From NCBI GenBank assembly GCA_003524365.1, contig DQHS01000095.1:17399-23550 (forward strand): a stretch of DNA of 6,152 nucleotides, written 5' to 3'. This DNA is from Cellvibrio sp. Lineage in GTDB: Bacteria > Pseudomonadota > Gammaproteobacteria > Pseudomonadales > Cellvibrionaceae. The translations under genes were made by a program, and so were the position numbers. Below the pieces are notes generated by a model that saw only the letters and a program-made list of their open reading frames with translations, searched no databases and had not been told where the DNA came from. The stretch's first letter is position 1. Each line of letters starts with the position of its first letter. Positions 1 through 5,916 of the stretch are shown one piece after another.

Positions 1-264
1 CATTTATCGCTGGCGTATGCGATTGAAAAAGTATTGTTAGATACTTATGACGAAGGTATGAATATTAATGGTTATGTTTCTGCTGTGTTGTCTGATTATA
101 GTTTTTCCGCACAGCAAACGTATCAGATATTTTCGACATTGGTCGCCAGTGGTGTGACTGCCTGTTATCTGGACACATACCATCGTCCGCCCGATACCTT
201 TTTACCTTTGCGCTGTGCTGACATTGACTACCAAGGACCTGACGCGCGCCCCGTTCCCGATTAA
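1..264 (+). CDS. C-terminal fragment of a citrate synthase / citryl-CoA lyase-fold protein (partial)
   Basis: The reading frame is open from the first base of the window to a TAA at 262-264, giving 87 residues, so the 5' part of the gene lies outside. Family members condense or cleave acyl-CoA and oxaloacetate-type substrates in the cytosol. The assignment rests on remembered family patterns. The stretch NINGYVSAVLSDYSFS resembles the N-x-x-G-x-x-AAVL-x-D segment of the small domain. The end, with PPD, then FLPLR, then DIDYQGP followed by ARPVP, resembles the common C-terminal tail of citrate-synthase-like proteins. The canonical catalytic Asp motif (NVDFYSG type) is not evident in the visible part, which would fit a lyase-like or divergent member better than a housekeeping citrate synthase. 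The internal TTG at 34 is not a likely start. The SDR gene follows after 53 bases on the same strand. The fold is moderately supported; the substrate is unknown. Confidence 0.5.
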   Translation, partial: HLSLAYAIEKVLLDTYDEGMNINGYVSAVLSDYSFSAQQTYQIFSTLVASGVTACYLDTYHRPPDTFLPLRCADIDYQGPDARPVPD

Positions 265-317
265 CTTTATTTTCTATTTTTTTATTTTCATAATTTACTT
301 TTAACAGAGAAATCATC

Positions 318-1040
318 ATGCAAAAAACAGCCTTGGTCACCGGCGGCAATTCCGGTATTGGTTATGCGACAGCAAAATTATTAAAAGCAAAAGGTTATGA
401 CGTCACTATTTGTGGGCGCAACAACGAGCGTGTCGAGCAAGCTGCGGCTGAGTTGGGGGTGAAGGGAATAGTGGCGGATATGGGCAGTACGAGCGACGTA
501 ACAAAATTGGCTGGATACTTTGAGGGTAAATCGCTGAGTGCGCTGGTGAACAACGCAGCTATTGCGCGTTTTGCACCGCTGGCTTATTGCACCAGTGCTG
601 ATTTCGATGAATTTATGAATACCAACGTGCGCGGCCCATTGGATTTGATTAAAGGCGTATTGCCTGCGCTGCAAAAAGCGGGTGGCAGTATTACCAATGT
701 CTCATCTGCTGTAGTAAATAATGGCCTTGCAAATGCAGCACTTTACGCGGCAACCAAAGGTGCGCTGGAAGCCTTTACCAAAAGTCTTGCGATTGAATTT
801 GCACCTATAGGTGTGCGTATCAATGCTGTCGCACCGGGTGCAATTGATACGCCGATTATTACTAAACTAGGTCTTGATGAGCAAACACAAGCAGCTGTAA
901 AAGCCCATATGGAAACGACTATTCCATTAGCGCGCTTTGGTCGCGCTGATGAAGTAGCTGAAGTGATTGTCGCGCAGTTGGAGTCCAGCTATACCACTGG
1001 TGCAATTTGGGCTGTTGATGGCGGGGTTAATGTCACTTGA
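318..1040 (+). CDS. Short-chain dehydrogenase/reductase (SDR), classical type
   Basis: This is an NAD(P)-dependent oxidoreductase of 240 residues, a typical length for classical SDRs, expected to be a soluble cytosolic oligomer. All landmarks are present: the cofactor glycine motif TGGNSGIG at residues 8-15, Asp54 for the adenine ring, NNAA at 78-81 (a common variant of NNAG), Asn103, catalytic Ser130, Tyr143 and Lys147 (Y-A-A-T-K), and the PG motif at 173-174 followed by a D-T-P segment. The C-terminus has the usual G-x-x-W-x-V-D-G-G ending. Arg34 after the second strand (CGRN) suggests a preference for NADP(H). The start is ATG with a weak AGAGA ribosome site at 306-310, seven bases upstream. 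Sequence alone does not give the substrate; FabG-like ketoreductase and sugar- or steroid-type dehydrogenase are all possible. It may be cotranscribed with the upstream partial gene, since no terminator separates them. Confidence 0.93.
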   Translation: MQKTALVTGGNSGIGYATAKLLKAKGYDVTICGRNNERVEQAAAELGVKGIVADMGSTSDVTKLAGYFEGKSLSALVNNAAIARFAPLAYCTSADFDEFMNTNVRGPLDLIKGVLPALQKAGGSITNVSSAVVNNGLANAALYAATKGALEAFTKSLAIEFAPIGVRINAVAPGAIDTPIITKLGLDEQTQAAVKAHMETTIPLARFGRADEVAEVIVAQLESSYTTGAIWAVDGGVNVT

Positions 1041-1081
1041 TGGATGCTGGCGAGAGACTCTTTGTCTGATTTAACTTCGCT

Positions 1082-1117
1082 GCGCGATCACTCCGATTGA
1101 TCTCAGAATGATCGCGC
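1082..1117. terminator. Inverted repeat between convergent genes, possible bidirectional terminator
   Basis: GCGCGATCA at 1082-1090 is perfectly complementary to TGATCGCGC at 1109-1117, giving a nine-pair stem around an 18-base loop. Two more pairs form beyond one mismatch (1079-1080 with 1119-1120). It sits in the 82-base gap between the stop of the SDR gene and the stop of the convergent GGDEF-EAL gene, where a terminator for both would be expected. No run of T follows on either strand, so it does not fit the intrinsic terminator model well. It could instead be a transcript-end stabilising hairpin or a protein-binding site. Confidence 0.4.
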
Positions 1118-1122
1118 CGCTT

Positions 1123-3660
1123 TCAGCGTTGACTAGTTGTGTGGGTGACGACTTGCGCGCTAAACAATTGTTCTATTGGCAAGGGGTGACCTATATGGTA
1201 GCCCTGAACAAAATCAATACCCATGCCTTTTAAAATAATGAGGATTTCCTCGTTCTCCACATACTCCGCTACTGCTTTTTTCCCCAATGCCTGAATTACC
1301 TGAATCATGGATTTCACCAGCGTCTGGTCAATGGCGTCATGGTGCAAATTCTGGATAAACGAACCGTCGAGCTTGATGTAATCAGCCGGCAGATCTTTTA
1401 AGTAGGAAAAACTACTAAAGCCGGAACCGAAATCATCCACGGAAAAACTGCAACCCAATTTGTGCAACTCGGAGATCACCCGTTGCGTGATGTGCAAATT
1501 AAATAAACTTGCACTTTCGGTGAGTTCAAAGGTAATGCGTTTGGGGTTTACACCAGTTTCTTTTAAGTTTTCTAAAATTGTCGGCACCAAATTTTCGTCT
1601 TTAAATGCCTGGGCAGATAGGTTGATGGCGATGTGGGTGAGGTCGTCGTGTTGTTTAAGTGTGCGCAGTGCCAGTTTAATAATCCAGCGATCCAATAGAT
1701 GCATTTCACCGGCTGCTTCCAATGCGGGAATAAAGTTGTTCGGGCCGGTGATGTGCCCATCGGGTTCAATCATGCGCACTAGCGCTTCGTAGTAAGAAAT
1801 TTTTTGCTGTTTAATATCAAAAATAGGTTGGAAGTAGAGCACCATGCGGTCTTCGCTAATGGCTTTACGCACTTTTTGCGAGGTGTTGATAGAGTGGCGC
1901 AGCTCGTCGCTCTCGCTATCGAGCGGGTCGTAAAGGTGAATCAGATTGCGTCCGCGCCCTTTGGCAACGTAGAGTGCAATATCGGCGCGCATTAAATGTT
2001 CTTCGGCATTATTGGTGCTGCCGTCAATTAAGGTGAGGCCAATACTGCTGCCGAGGTTGATGCGTTGTTCCTGCAATTGAAAACTGAACTCGCCAATAAT
2101 CTGCTGAATACTGCGCGCAAATTCATGCGCTTCGGCGCTGTTGATATCGCGCAGCAAAATGGCAAATTCATCGCCACCCAAACGGCAGAGGATATCGGCA
2201 CCGCGAATGCGTTTGCTGAGCAGACGCGACATTTCGCGCAGCACATCATCGCCTTTTTGATGACCAAAGGTATCGTTGATCACTTTAAAATGGTCGAGGT
2301 CCAAATACACCAGTGCATGCTGGCGATTATTGCGCACCGAGTCAGCGGTGAGCTGTGCGAGAGTGGTTTCAAAAAAGTGGCGATTGTAGAGCCCGGTGAG
2401 TGAATCATGCATAGCCAAATATTTAAGCTGCTCTTGTGATTCCCGGCGTTCAGTAATGTTGTCCAGGCAGACGGTCAAATTGCTTTGCTGTTTATTGTTG
2501 CTGGAGCGGCTGATTTTCAATTGCGCCCACAATTTTTGGTGGTGGCAGGTACTCAGGCAAATTTCAATTTCGGGGAAGGCTTTGTTCTGTTGTAGCGCTT
2601 TGCGAATTTTGTTTTTGAAGAGTAAAAATTGGTTGAGATCATCTGCGGCGATAAACGCCTCCAGCGATTGACCAATACAATCGTTAATAGGAAATCCCAT
2701 CATGATTTCCCAGGCGCGATTGAGGTAGCAAATTTTAAAATCGGCATCCAGTTCCATCACTACTGATTGCAAATCATCAAGCAATTGGTGATGGTTTTCA
2801 TAAAGTTGGCGATAGGCCAGCTCGCGCTCCTGAAGCGATTTTACGCGCGCGGCAAATTGCGCATTGCTCACCAAAAAATCATCGCGGTGGATGGCGATAT
2901 CACAGACTTTACGCAATTGATCCGCGCGGAAGGGCTTGGGTAAAAAATCCACGGCGCCGAGCAACATTAATTCTTCTGCCTGATCGGTGGTGGTGTGGGC
3001 GGTCATGATTACCACGGGTTGGGTGGGATCAATACTTTGTATTTCAATCAAAATATCGCGCCCGGATAATTTAGGCAGCATCACATCCAGCAGTACAAGG
3101 TCGTGGCGACCTTGTACCCATGCCTTGAGGCCAGCATCACCCTCGTAGGCGACTTCGATATCAAAGGCGGGAGCAAGCACACGTTTGATCAGGTCGGCGG
3201 TATCGGGTTCATCTTCTACTACCAGCAGGCGCGGTTTATGGGGCGCCATTTGCTCTGGTTGCGCCAACCGTCTGACGAGAATAGGTAGTTGTTGAATATG
3301 TTCGAGGGGTAATAATTGGTTGATACCGTATTCGCGCGCTGTTACTTCGGCAATGCGTTCGCACCAGGTGCTGGCGATGATGACTATCGGCATATCGGCG
3401 CGGCACGTGAGTATGCCGCTGCGCACCAGCCGCGATAAACGCCAGCCATCAAGGTCGGGAGTATCAACATCGACAATTAGTACATCGATGTTTTGCTGGC
3501 GCAGCACTCGCAGTGCTTTTTGTGCAGTATCAACACAGGTCAGATTATTCAGCTCAGCCGAATTCAAACTAGCGTTGATTGCAGCCAGCGCAGTGGGATC
3601 GTTATTAACGACAAGTAGGTTAATAGGCGAATTGGGTTGATTGGTGTTATCAGTTAACAC
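1123..3660 (-). CDS. Hybrid response regulator with REC-REC-PAS-GGDEF-EAL domains (c-di-GMP cyclase/phosphodiesterase)
   Basis: This 845-residue cytosolic signalling protein has no membrane segment. Domains in order: degenerate receiver (about 14-133), intact receiver (144-257), a helical linker (about 265-300), PAS (about 288-405) ending in the usual D-x-T-x-R-like segment DNITERR, GGDEF (about 415-577) and EAL (about 590-835). The second receiver keeps Glu149/Asp150, phosphoacceptor Asp192, Thr220 and Lys242-Pro243. The cyclase domain has Asp454, Asn462, Asp471, the GGDEF signature at 495-499 and an RxxD inhibitory site (RGAD, 486-489) at the correct five-residue spacing. The EAL domain has E-A-L-V-R at 625-629, Asn680, Glu712, Asp742-Asp743, Lys763, Glu799 and Gln819, the set expected of an active phosphodiesterase. 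Both enzymatic halves therefore look competent on paper; which dominates is unknown. The start is GTG, chosen from its ribosome site; an overlapping ATG six bases upstream is out of frame. It lies 109 bases downstream of the TPP-enzyme gene on the same strand. Confidence 0.95.
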   Translation of the reverse strand: MLTDNTNQPNSPINLLVVNNDPTALAAINASLNSAELNNLTCVDTAQKALRVLRQQNIDVLIVDVDTPDLDGWRLSRLVRSGILTCRADMPIVIIASTWCERIAEVTAREYGINQLLPLEHIQQLPILVRRLAQPEQMAPHKPRLLVVEDEPDTADLIKRVLAPAFDIEVAYEGDAGLKAWVQGRHDLVLLDVMLPKLSGRDILIEIQSIDPTQPVVIMTAHTTTDQAEELMLLGAVDFLPKPFRADQLRKVCDIAIHRDDFLVSNAQFAARVKSLQERELAYRQLYENHHQLLDDLQSVVMELDADFKICYLNRAWEIMMGFPINDCIGQSLEAFIAADDLNQFLLFKNKIRKALQQNKAFPEIEICLSTCHHQKLWAQLKISRSSNNKQQSNLTVCLDNITERRESQEQLKYLAMHDSLTGLYNRHFFETTLAQLTADSVRNNRQHALVYLDLDHFKVINDTFGHQKGDDVLREMSRLLSKRIRGADILCRLGGDEFAILLRDINSAEAHEFARSIQQIIGEFSFQLQEQRINLGSSIGLTLIDGSTNNAEEHLMRADIALYVAKGRGRNLIHLYDPLDSESDELRHSINTSQKVRKAISEDRMVLYFQPIFDIKQQKISYYEALVRMIEPDGHITGPNNFIPALEAAGEMHLLDRWIIKLALRTLKQHDDLTHIAINLSAQAFKDENLVPTILENLKETGVNPKRITFELTESASLFNLHITQRVISELHKLGCSFSVDDFGSGFSSFSYLKDLPADYIKLDGSFIQNLHHDAIDQTLVKSMIQVIQALGKKAVAEYVENEEILIILKGMGIDFVQGYHIGHPLPIEQLFSAQVVTHTTSQR

Positions 3661-3667
3661 TCATTGC

Positions 3668-3672
3668 TCTCC
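3668..3672 (-). promoter_or_regulatory. Ribosome binding site fixing the GTG start of the GGDEF-EAL gene
   Basis: On the minus strand the sequence GGAGA lies seven bases before the GTG at 3660-3658. An ATG at 3666-3664 overlaps this region but reads into a stop after four codons, so it is not the start. No convincing -35/-10 pair is visible in the rest of the 109-base gap up to 3769, and no intrinsic terminator after the upstream gene. Readthrough from the TPP-enzyme gene is therefore possible. Confidence 0.7.
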
Positions 3673-3769
3673 GAATTAATATCCTTTGAGCCTAGCATAA
3701 ACTGCGCTTTTCTTTTCGCCTAGGTGTGACTTTCGTTAGAACCTTGCCAAATAATCAACCGTTTGGGTA

Positions 3770-5641
3770 TTAGCCTCCCGGTGTGGCCGAGCCATTGACT
3801 GCCAGACCTTTAATACGGTCGCCCATGGGCGGAATTTCATTGCGGTCAATGCGCACGTCGAGCAAGGTTGGGCCATTTTTTTGGAAGAGTGCAGCGTAAT
3901 CGAGCGCGTCTAATTGCTCGGGTGAATTGATCACTATGCCGTCTACGCCCATTGCCTGCGCCATGAGTGCGTAGTTAACTTCGTTCAATTCCCAGCCGAT
4001 GGATTCCTGCTGCCCCAGCATTTGCCCGTGCATCACCATGCCCATCGCCGAATCGTTTAACACCAGAAATACTACCGGCAGTTTTTGCTGCGCTGCCACG
4101 GTAATTTCCTGTGCGCTCATCAGGTAGGAACCATCGCCGACGATACACAGGGTCGGGGCATTGCGATTGCCGATCGCTGAGCCAATCGCTGCGCCTATCG
4201 ACCAGGCCATAGAACCGTAACCCATGGCGATTCGGTACAGGCCTTCACTGTTAGAGCGAGTCAGATAGTGCGTCGCCCATGACCAGCCGTTGCCTGCATC
4301 GACAAAAATGCGTGTGTCGTCGGGTAGGGTGCGAGAGAGGTGGTTCATCAGCCGCTGGGGTTTAACCGGGCTGGCATTGGAGTAGCATTTTTCTTCATCG
4401 TGAAGACTGAAAAAACCGCCGTTGGCATTTTCGCTTGCGGCGCCCGGCAGTGTTTGCCAGCTGCGCCCCCACTTGCGCACTTCACGTACGCTTTTAACCA
4501 GACGATCAAAGATCACATCGATATTGCCGAACACATGCAGGTTGGCCATGGGCGAGCGGGTGAAGTGTTCGATCGATGAATCTATGTGCACCAGCTTGGT
4601 GTTGAGCAAATCATTCTTCCAACCACTGGTGCCTAATTCGCCCAGCTCGGTGCCTACAGCGAGGATCAGGTTGACCTCTTTGCTCTGCAGTAGATTTCTG
4701 GCGCTTTCGTGCCCGGCGAATCCGAACACACCGCGATACTGCGGATGATGTTCATCGACCCAGGTTTTGCCCATGGGGCCGGTGACAAAGGCGGCGCCGG
4801 TCAGCTCGATAAATTCCATAATCTGCTTGCTGGCCTTGCCCACGCCATTGCCGATATACATGACGATGTTATCAACCTTGCCCAGTTTTTCGCACAGGCG
4901 GGCAATAGCGGAATCATCGGCCATCGCAAAATCGTGCACCAGCAAGTCGCTGTGGATATGTGCATTGATAGTTGCTGGTGCGCGCAATACATCGGCCGGC
5001 ACGCTGATATGCACCGGGCCGTTAGGTTTGCGGTGCGCCGCCATGATCGCCGAGACCAGTTTGCTCTCGAGTTGTTCGTGATGGGATACCAGCGTATTGA
5101 ATTGGGTGACGTAGCGGAACATGCCGACGGTATCGATGGCGGTGCAGCTGGATTCCTGCAGTGCGCGCTTGCCGAATTTGGGCAGCGGCGTTTGTGCAGT
5201 AATCACCAACATAGGGATTTCATCGGCCAGTGCCGAGGCCACGCCGGTAATCAAATTGGTCGCACCTGGGCCGGTAGTCGCGCAGACCACACCCATTTTG
5301 CCGGTTTCGCGCGAGTAACCATCGGCCATAAAGGCGGCGCCGCATTCATGGCGCGCCACTACAAGGCGTGGGCCACCTGCGCGCTCACTGCGTGCGAGGG
5401 AATTGAGTAGAGGTTCTATGGCACCGCCTGGAACACCAAAGACCGTATCGATGTTTAATTGTTTAAGGTAATCGATAATTAAATCGGCGTAGGTAGCAGT
5501 GACTTCCTGTGTCTGCTGCTGTGCGATTTGCGCTAGCTCGCCGAGCGTAACCGGTTCTACGGCGGGCATAAGCTCCGCAACTGGAGGTTGTTCCAGTTTC
5601 GAGGTGAGGAGAAGGTAGGGTTTGTTGATGGCCTGCTGCAT
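3770..5641 (-). CDS. Acetolactate-synthase-like thiamine-diphosphate-dependent enzyme
   Basis: This 623-residue cytosolic enzyme belongs to the TPP family that includes AHAS large subunit, glyoxylate carboligase, oxalyl-CoA decarboxylase and benzaldehyde lyase. The three usual domains appear in order: N-terminal pyrimidine-binding (about 49-220) with VFGVPGGAIEPLL and catalytic Glu99 in RHECGAAFMADGY, a central domain (about 245-390), and the C-terminal pyrophosphate-binding domain (about 425-600) with GDG at 502-504 and Asn529, 28 residues end to end as the GDG-N metal/TPP motif requires. The central domain lacks the LGMHG and RFDDRVTG segments typical of AHAS, so biosynthetic acetolactate formation and FAD binding are uncertain. 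No small regulatory subunit gene (IlvN type) is adjacent. About 48 residues precede the TPP domain; Met25 is an alternative start but its GGAG is only three bases away, while the chosen ATG has a weak AAGG at 5652-5655, ten bases upstream. Other decarboxylase or carboligase roles, including acyloin-forming enzymes of secondary metabolism, are possible. Confidence 0.88.
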   Translation of the reverse strand: MQQAINKPYLLLTSKLEQPPVAELMPAVEPVTLGELAQIAQQQTQEVTATYADLIIDYLKQLNIDTVFGVPGGAIEPLLNSLARSERAGGPRLVVARHECGAAFMADGYSRETGKMGVVCATTGPGATNLITGVASALADEIPMLVITAQTPLPKFGKRALQESSCTAIDTVGMFRYVTQFNTLVSHHEQLESKLVSAIMAAHRKPNGPVHISVPADVLRAPATINAHIHSDLLVHDFAMADDSAIARLCEKLGKVDNIVMYIGNGVGKASKQIMEFIELTGAAFVTGPMGKTWVDEHHPQYRGVFGFAGHESARNLLQSKEVNLILAVGTELGELGTSGWKNDLLNTKLVHIDSSIEHFTRSPMANLHVFGNIDVIFDRLVKSVREVRKWGRSWQTLPGAASENANGGFFSLHDEEKCYSNASPVKPQRLMNHLSRTLPDDTRIFVDAGNGWSWATHYLTRSNSEGLYRIAMGYGSMAWSIGAAIGSAIGNRNAPTLCIVGDGSYLMSAQEITVAAQQKLPVVFLVLNDSAMGMVMHGQMLGQQESIGWELNEVNYALMAQAMGVDGIVINSPEQLDALDYAALFQKNGPTLLDVRIDRNEIPPMGDRIKGLAVNGSATPGG

Positions 5642-5677
5642 GGAGTTCGCGCCTTGTTTACAGAAGTGCGTGGTCCA

Positions 5678-5824
5678 TCACGGATGGTTGTCGTCAAAAT
5701 ATGCTGCACAATATATACCAATGATGAAAAATGTGCCAACCAAAAAATAATCAAACCGCTTAATTAATGCACTTATTTCTCGGGTTTGGCTTTTAAGGGC
5801 AAAAAATCGCTTTCTTTTGGGCAT
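5678..5824 (-). CDS. Candidate 48-residue single-span membrane microprotein (weak)
   Basis: An ATG at 5824-5822 opens a 48-codon frame ending in TGA at 5680-5678. The product has a strongly basic start (MPKRKR), a further charged stretch to Arg23, then a hydrophobic segment at about residues 26-43 (YFLVGTFFIIGIYCAAYF), and ends D-D-N-H-P. This is the layout of a small inner-membrane protein with a cytoplasmic basic N-terminus. Against it: the AT-rich promoter DNA naturally translates into Phe/Ile/Leu, the predicted promoter of the next gene lies inside it, the ATG directly follows the T-run of a terminator, and there is no normal ribosome site, only GGGG belonging to the terminator stem. I recognise no family. 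It may be a chance frame. Confidence 0.2.
   Translation of the reverse strand: MPKRKRFFALKSQTREISALIKRFDYFLVGTFFIIGIYCAAYFDDNHP
5710..5739 (-). promoter_or_regulatory. Sigma-70-type promoter for the TPP-enzyme gene
   Basis: Reading the minus strand, TTGGCA (5739-5734) matches the -35 consensus at five of six bases, and TATATT (5715-5710) matches the -10 consensus at five of six, with an 18-base spacer. A register using TATATA (5717-5712) gives a 16-base spacer. Transcription would start near 5703, leaving a leader of about 62 bases before the ATG at 5641. A T-rich stretch just upstream of the -35, and a TTAATTAA palindrome at 5760-5767, could serve as an UP element or operator. This is the best promoter match I found in the intergenic gaps. 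Confidence 0.55.
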
Positions 5825-5848
5825 AAAAAAGCCCCGGCAAGCCGGGGC
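5825..5848 (-). terminator. Strong intrinsic terminator of the nitrate-transport operon
   Basis: On the minus strand a perfect eight-pair GC-rich stem (GCCCCGGC at 5848-5841 with GCCGGGGC at 5838-5831, centred on TT; in practice a seven-pair stem with a four-base loop) is followed directly by six T at 5830-5825. This is a textbook intrinsic terminator. Polarity is clear because no T-run follows on the plus strand. It lies 68 bases after the stop of the transporter ATPase gene and insulates it from the promoter of the TPP-enzyme gene. Confidence 0.92.
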
Positions 5849-5873
5849 AAACAGAGGTCGAATTCGCACTGCT

Positions 5874-5902
5874 GGCCTGTGGTGGCGCGCCGCCACAGAG
5901 CC
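5874..5902. repeat. GC-rich inverted repeat just after the transporter gene
   Basis: CTGTGG at 5877-5882 pairs with CCACAG at 5893-5898 around an eight-base GGCGCGCC palindrome (5884-5891). A further three pairs (GGC 5874-5876 with GCC 5900-5902) form across a single bulged A. Pairing is slightly better in plus-strand RNA, where a G-U replaces a C-A mismatch. It begins about 14 bases past the stop codon at 5917 and precedes the intrinsic terminator. It may stabilise the transcript 3' end or be a relic hairpin; there is no T-run. Confidence 0.5.
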
Positions 5903-5916
5903 GGACCAGCGCGAGA

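Noticed and set aside
265..317. Promoter for the SDR gene using CATAAT at 289-294
   Set aside because: No acceptable -35 at 15-19 bases upstream; the region is simply AT-rich, so a promoter call would be unsupported.
65..349. 94-codon minus-strand frame over the first gene and the SDR start
   Set aside because: It crosses a gene end and the AT-rich gap, has no ribosome site, and gives a low-complexity Lys/Asn-rich product; the plus-strand genes explain the region.
2065..2403. 112-codon plus-strand frame opposite the GGDEF domain
   Set aside because: The minus-strand GGDEF domain is certain; this is a shadow of its codon pattern.
3705..3719. Mirror-symmetric CGCTTTTCTTTTCGC in the gap before the GGDEF-EAL gene
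   Set aside because: It is a mirror repeat and not an inverted repeat, so it forms no hairpin, and a short pyrimidine-rich mirror of this length is likely by chance.
4709..5410. 233-codon open frame on the plus strand, antisense to the TPP-enzyme gene
   Set aside because: The minus-strand frame has unmistakable TPP-enzyme motifs across the whole stretch. The antisense product shows no family resemblance and is His/Ala/Gly-rich, as expected of an opposite-strand shadow.
5658..5678. Six-codon frame MDHALL as a branched-chain amino-acid attenuator leader peptide
   Set aside because: Only two Leu codons, no ribosome site, and no terminator/antiterminator pair in the leader of about 62 bases.
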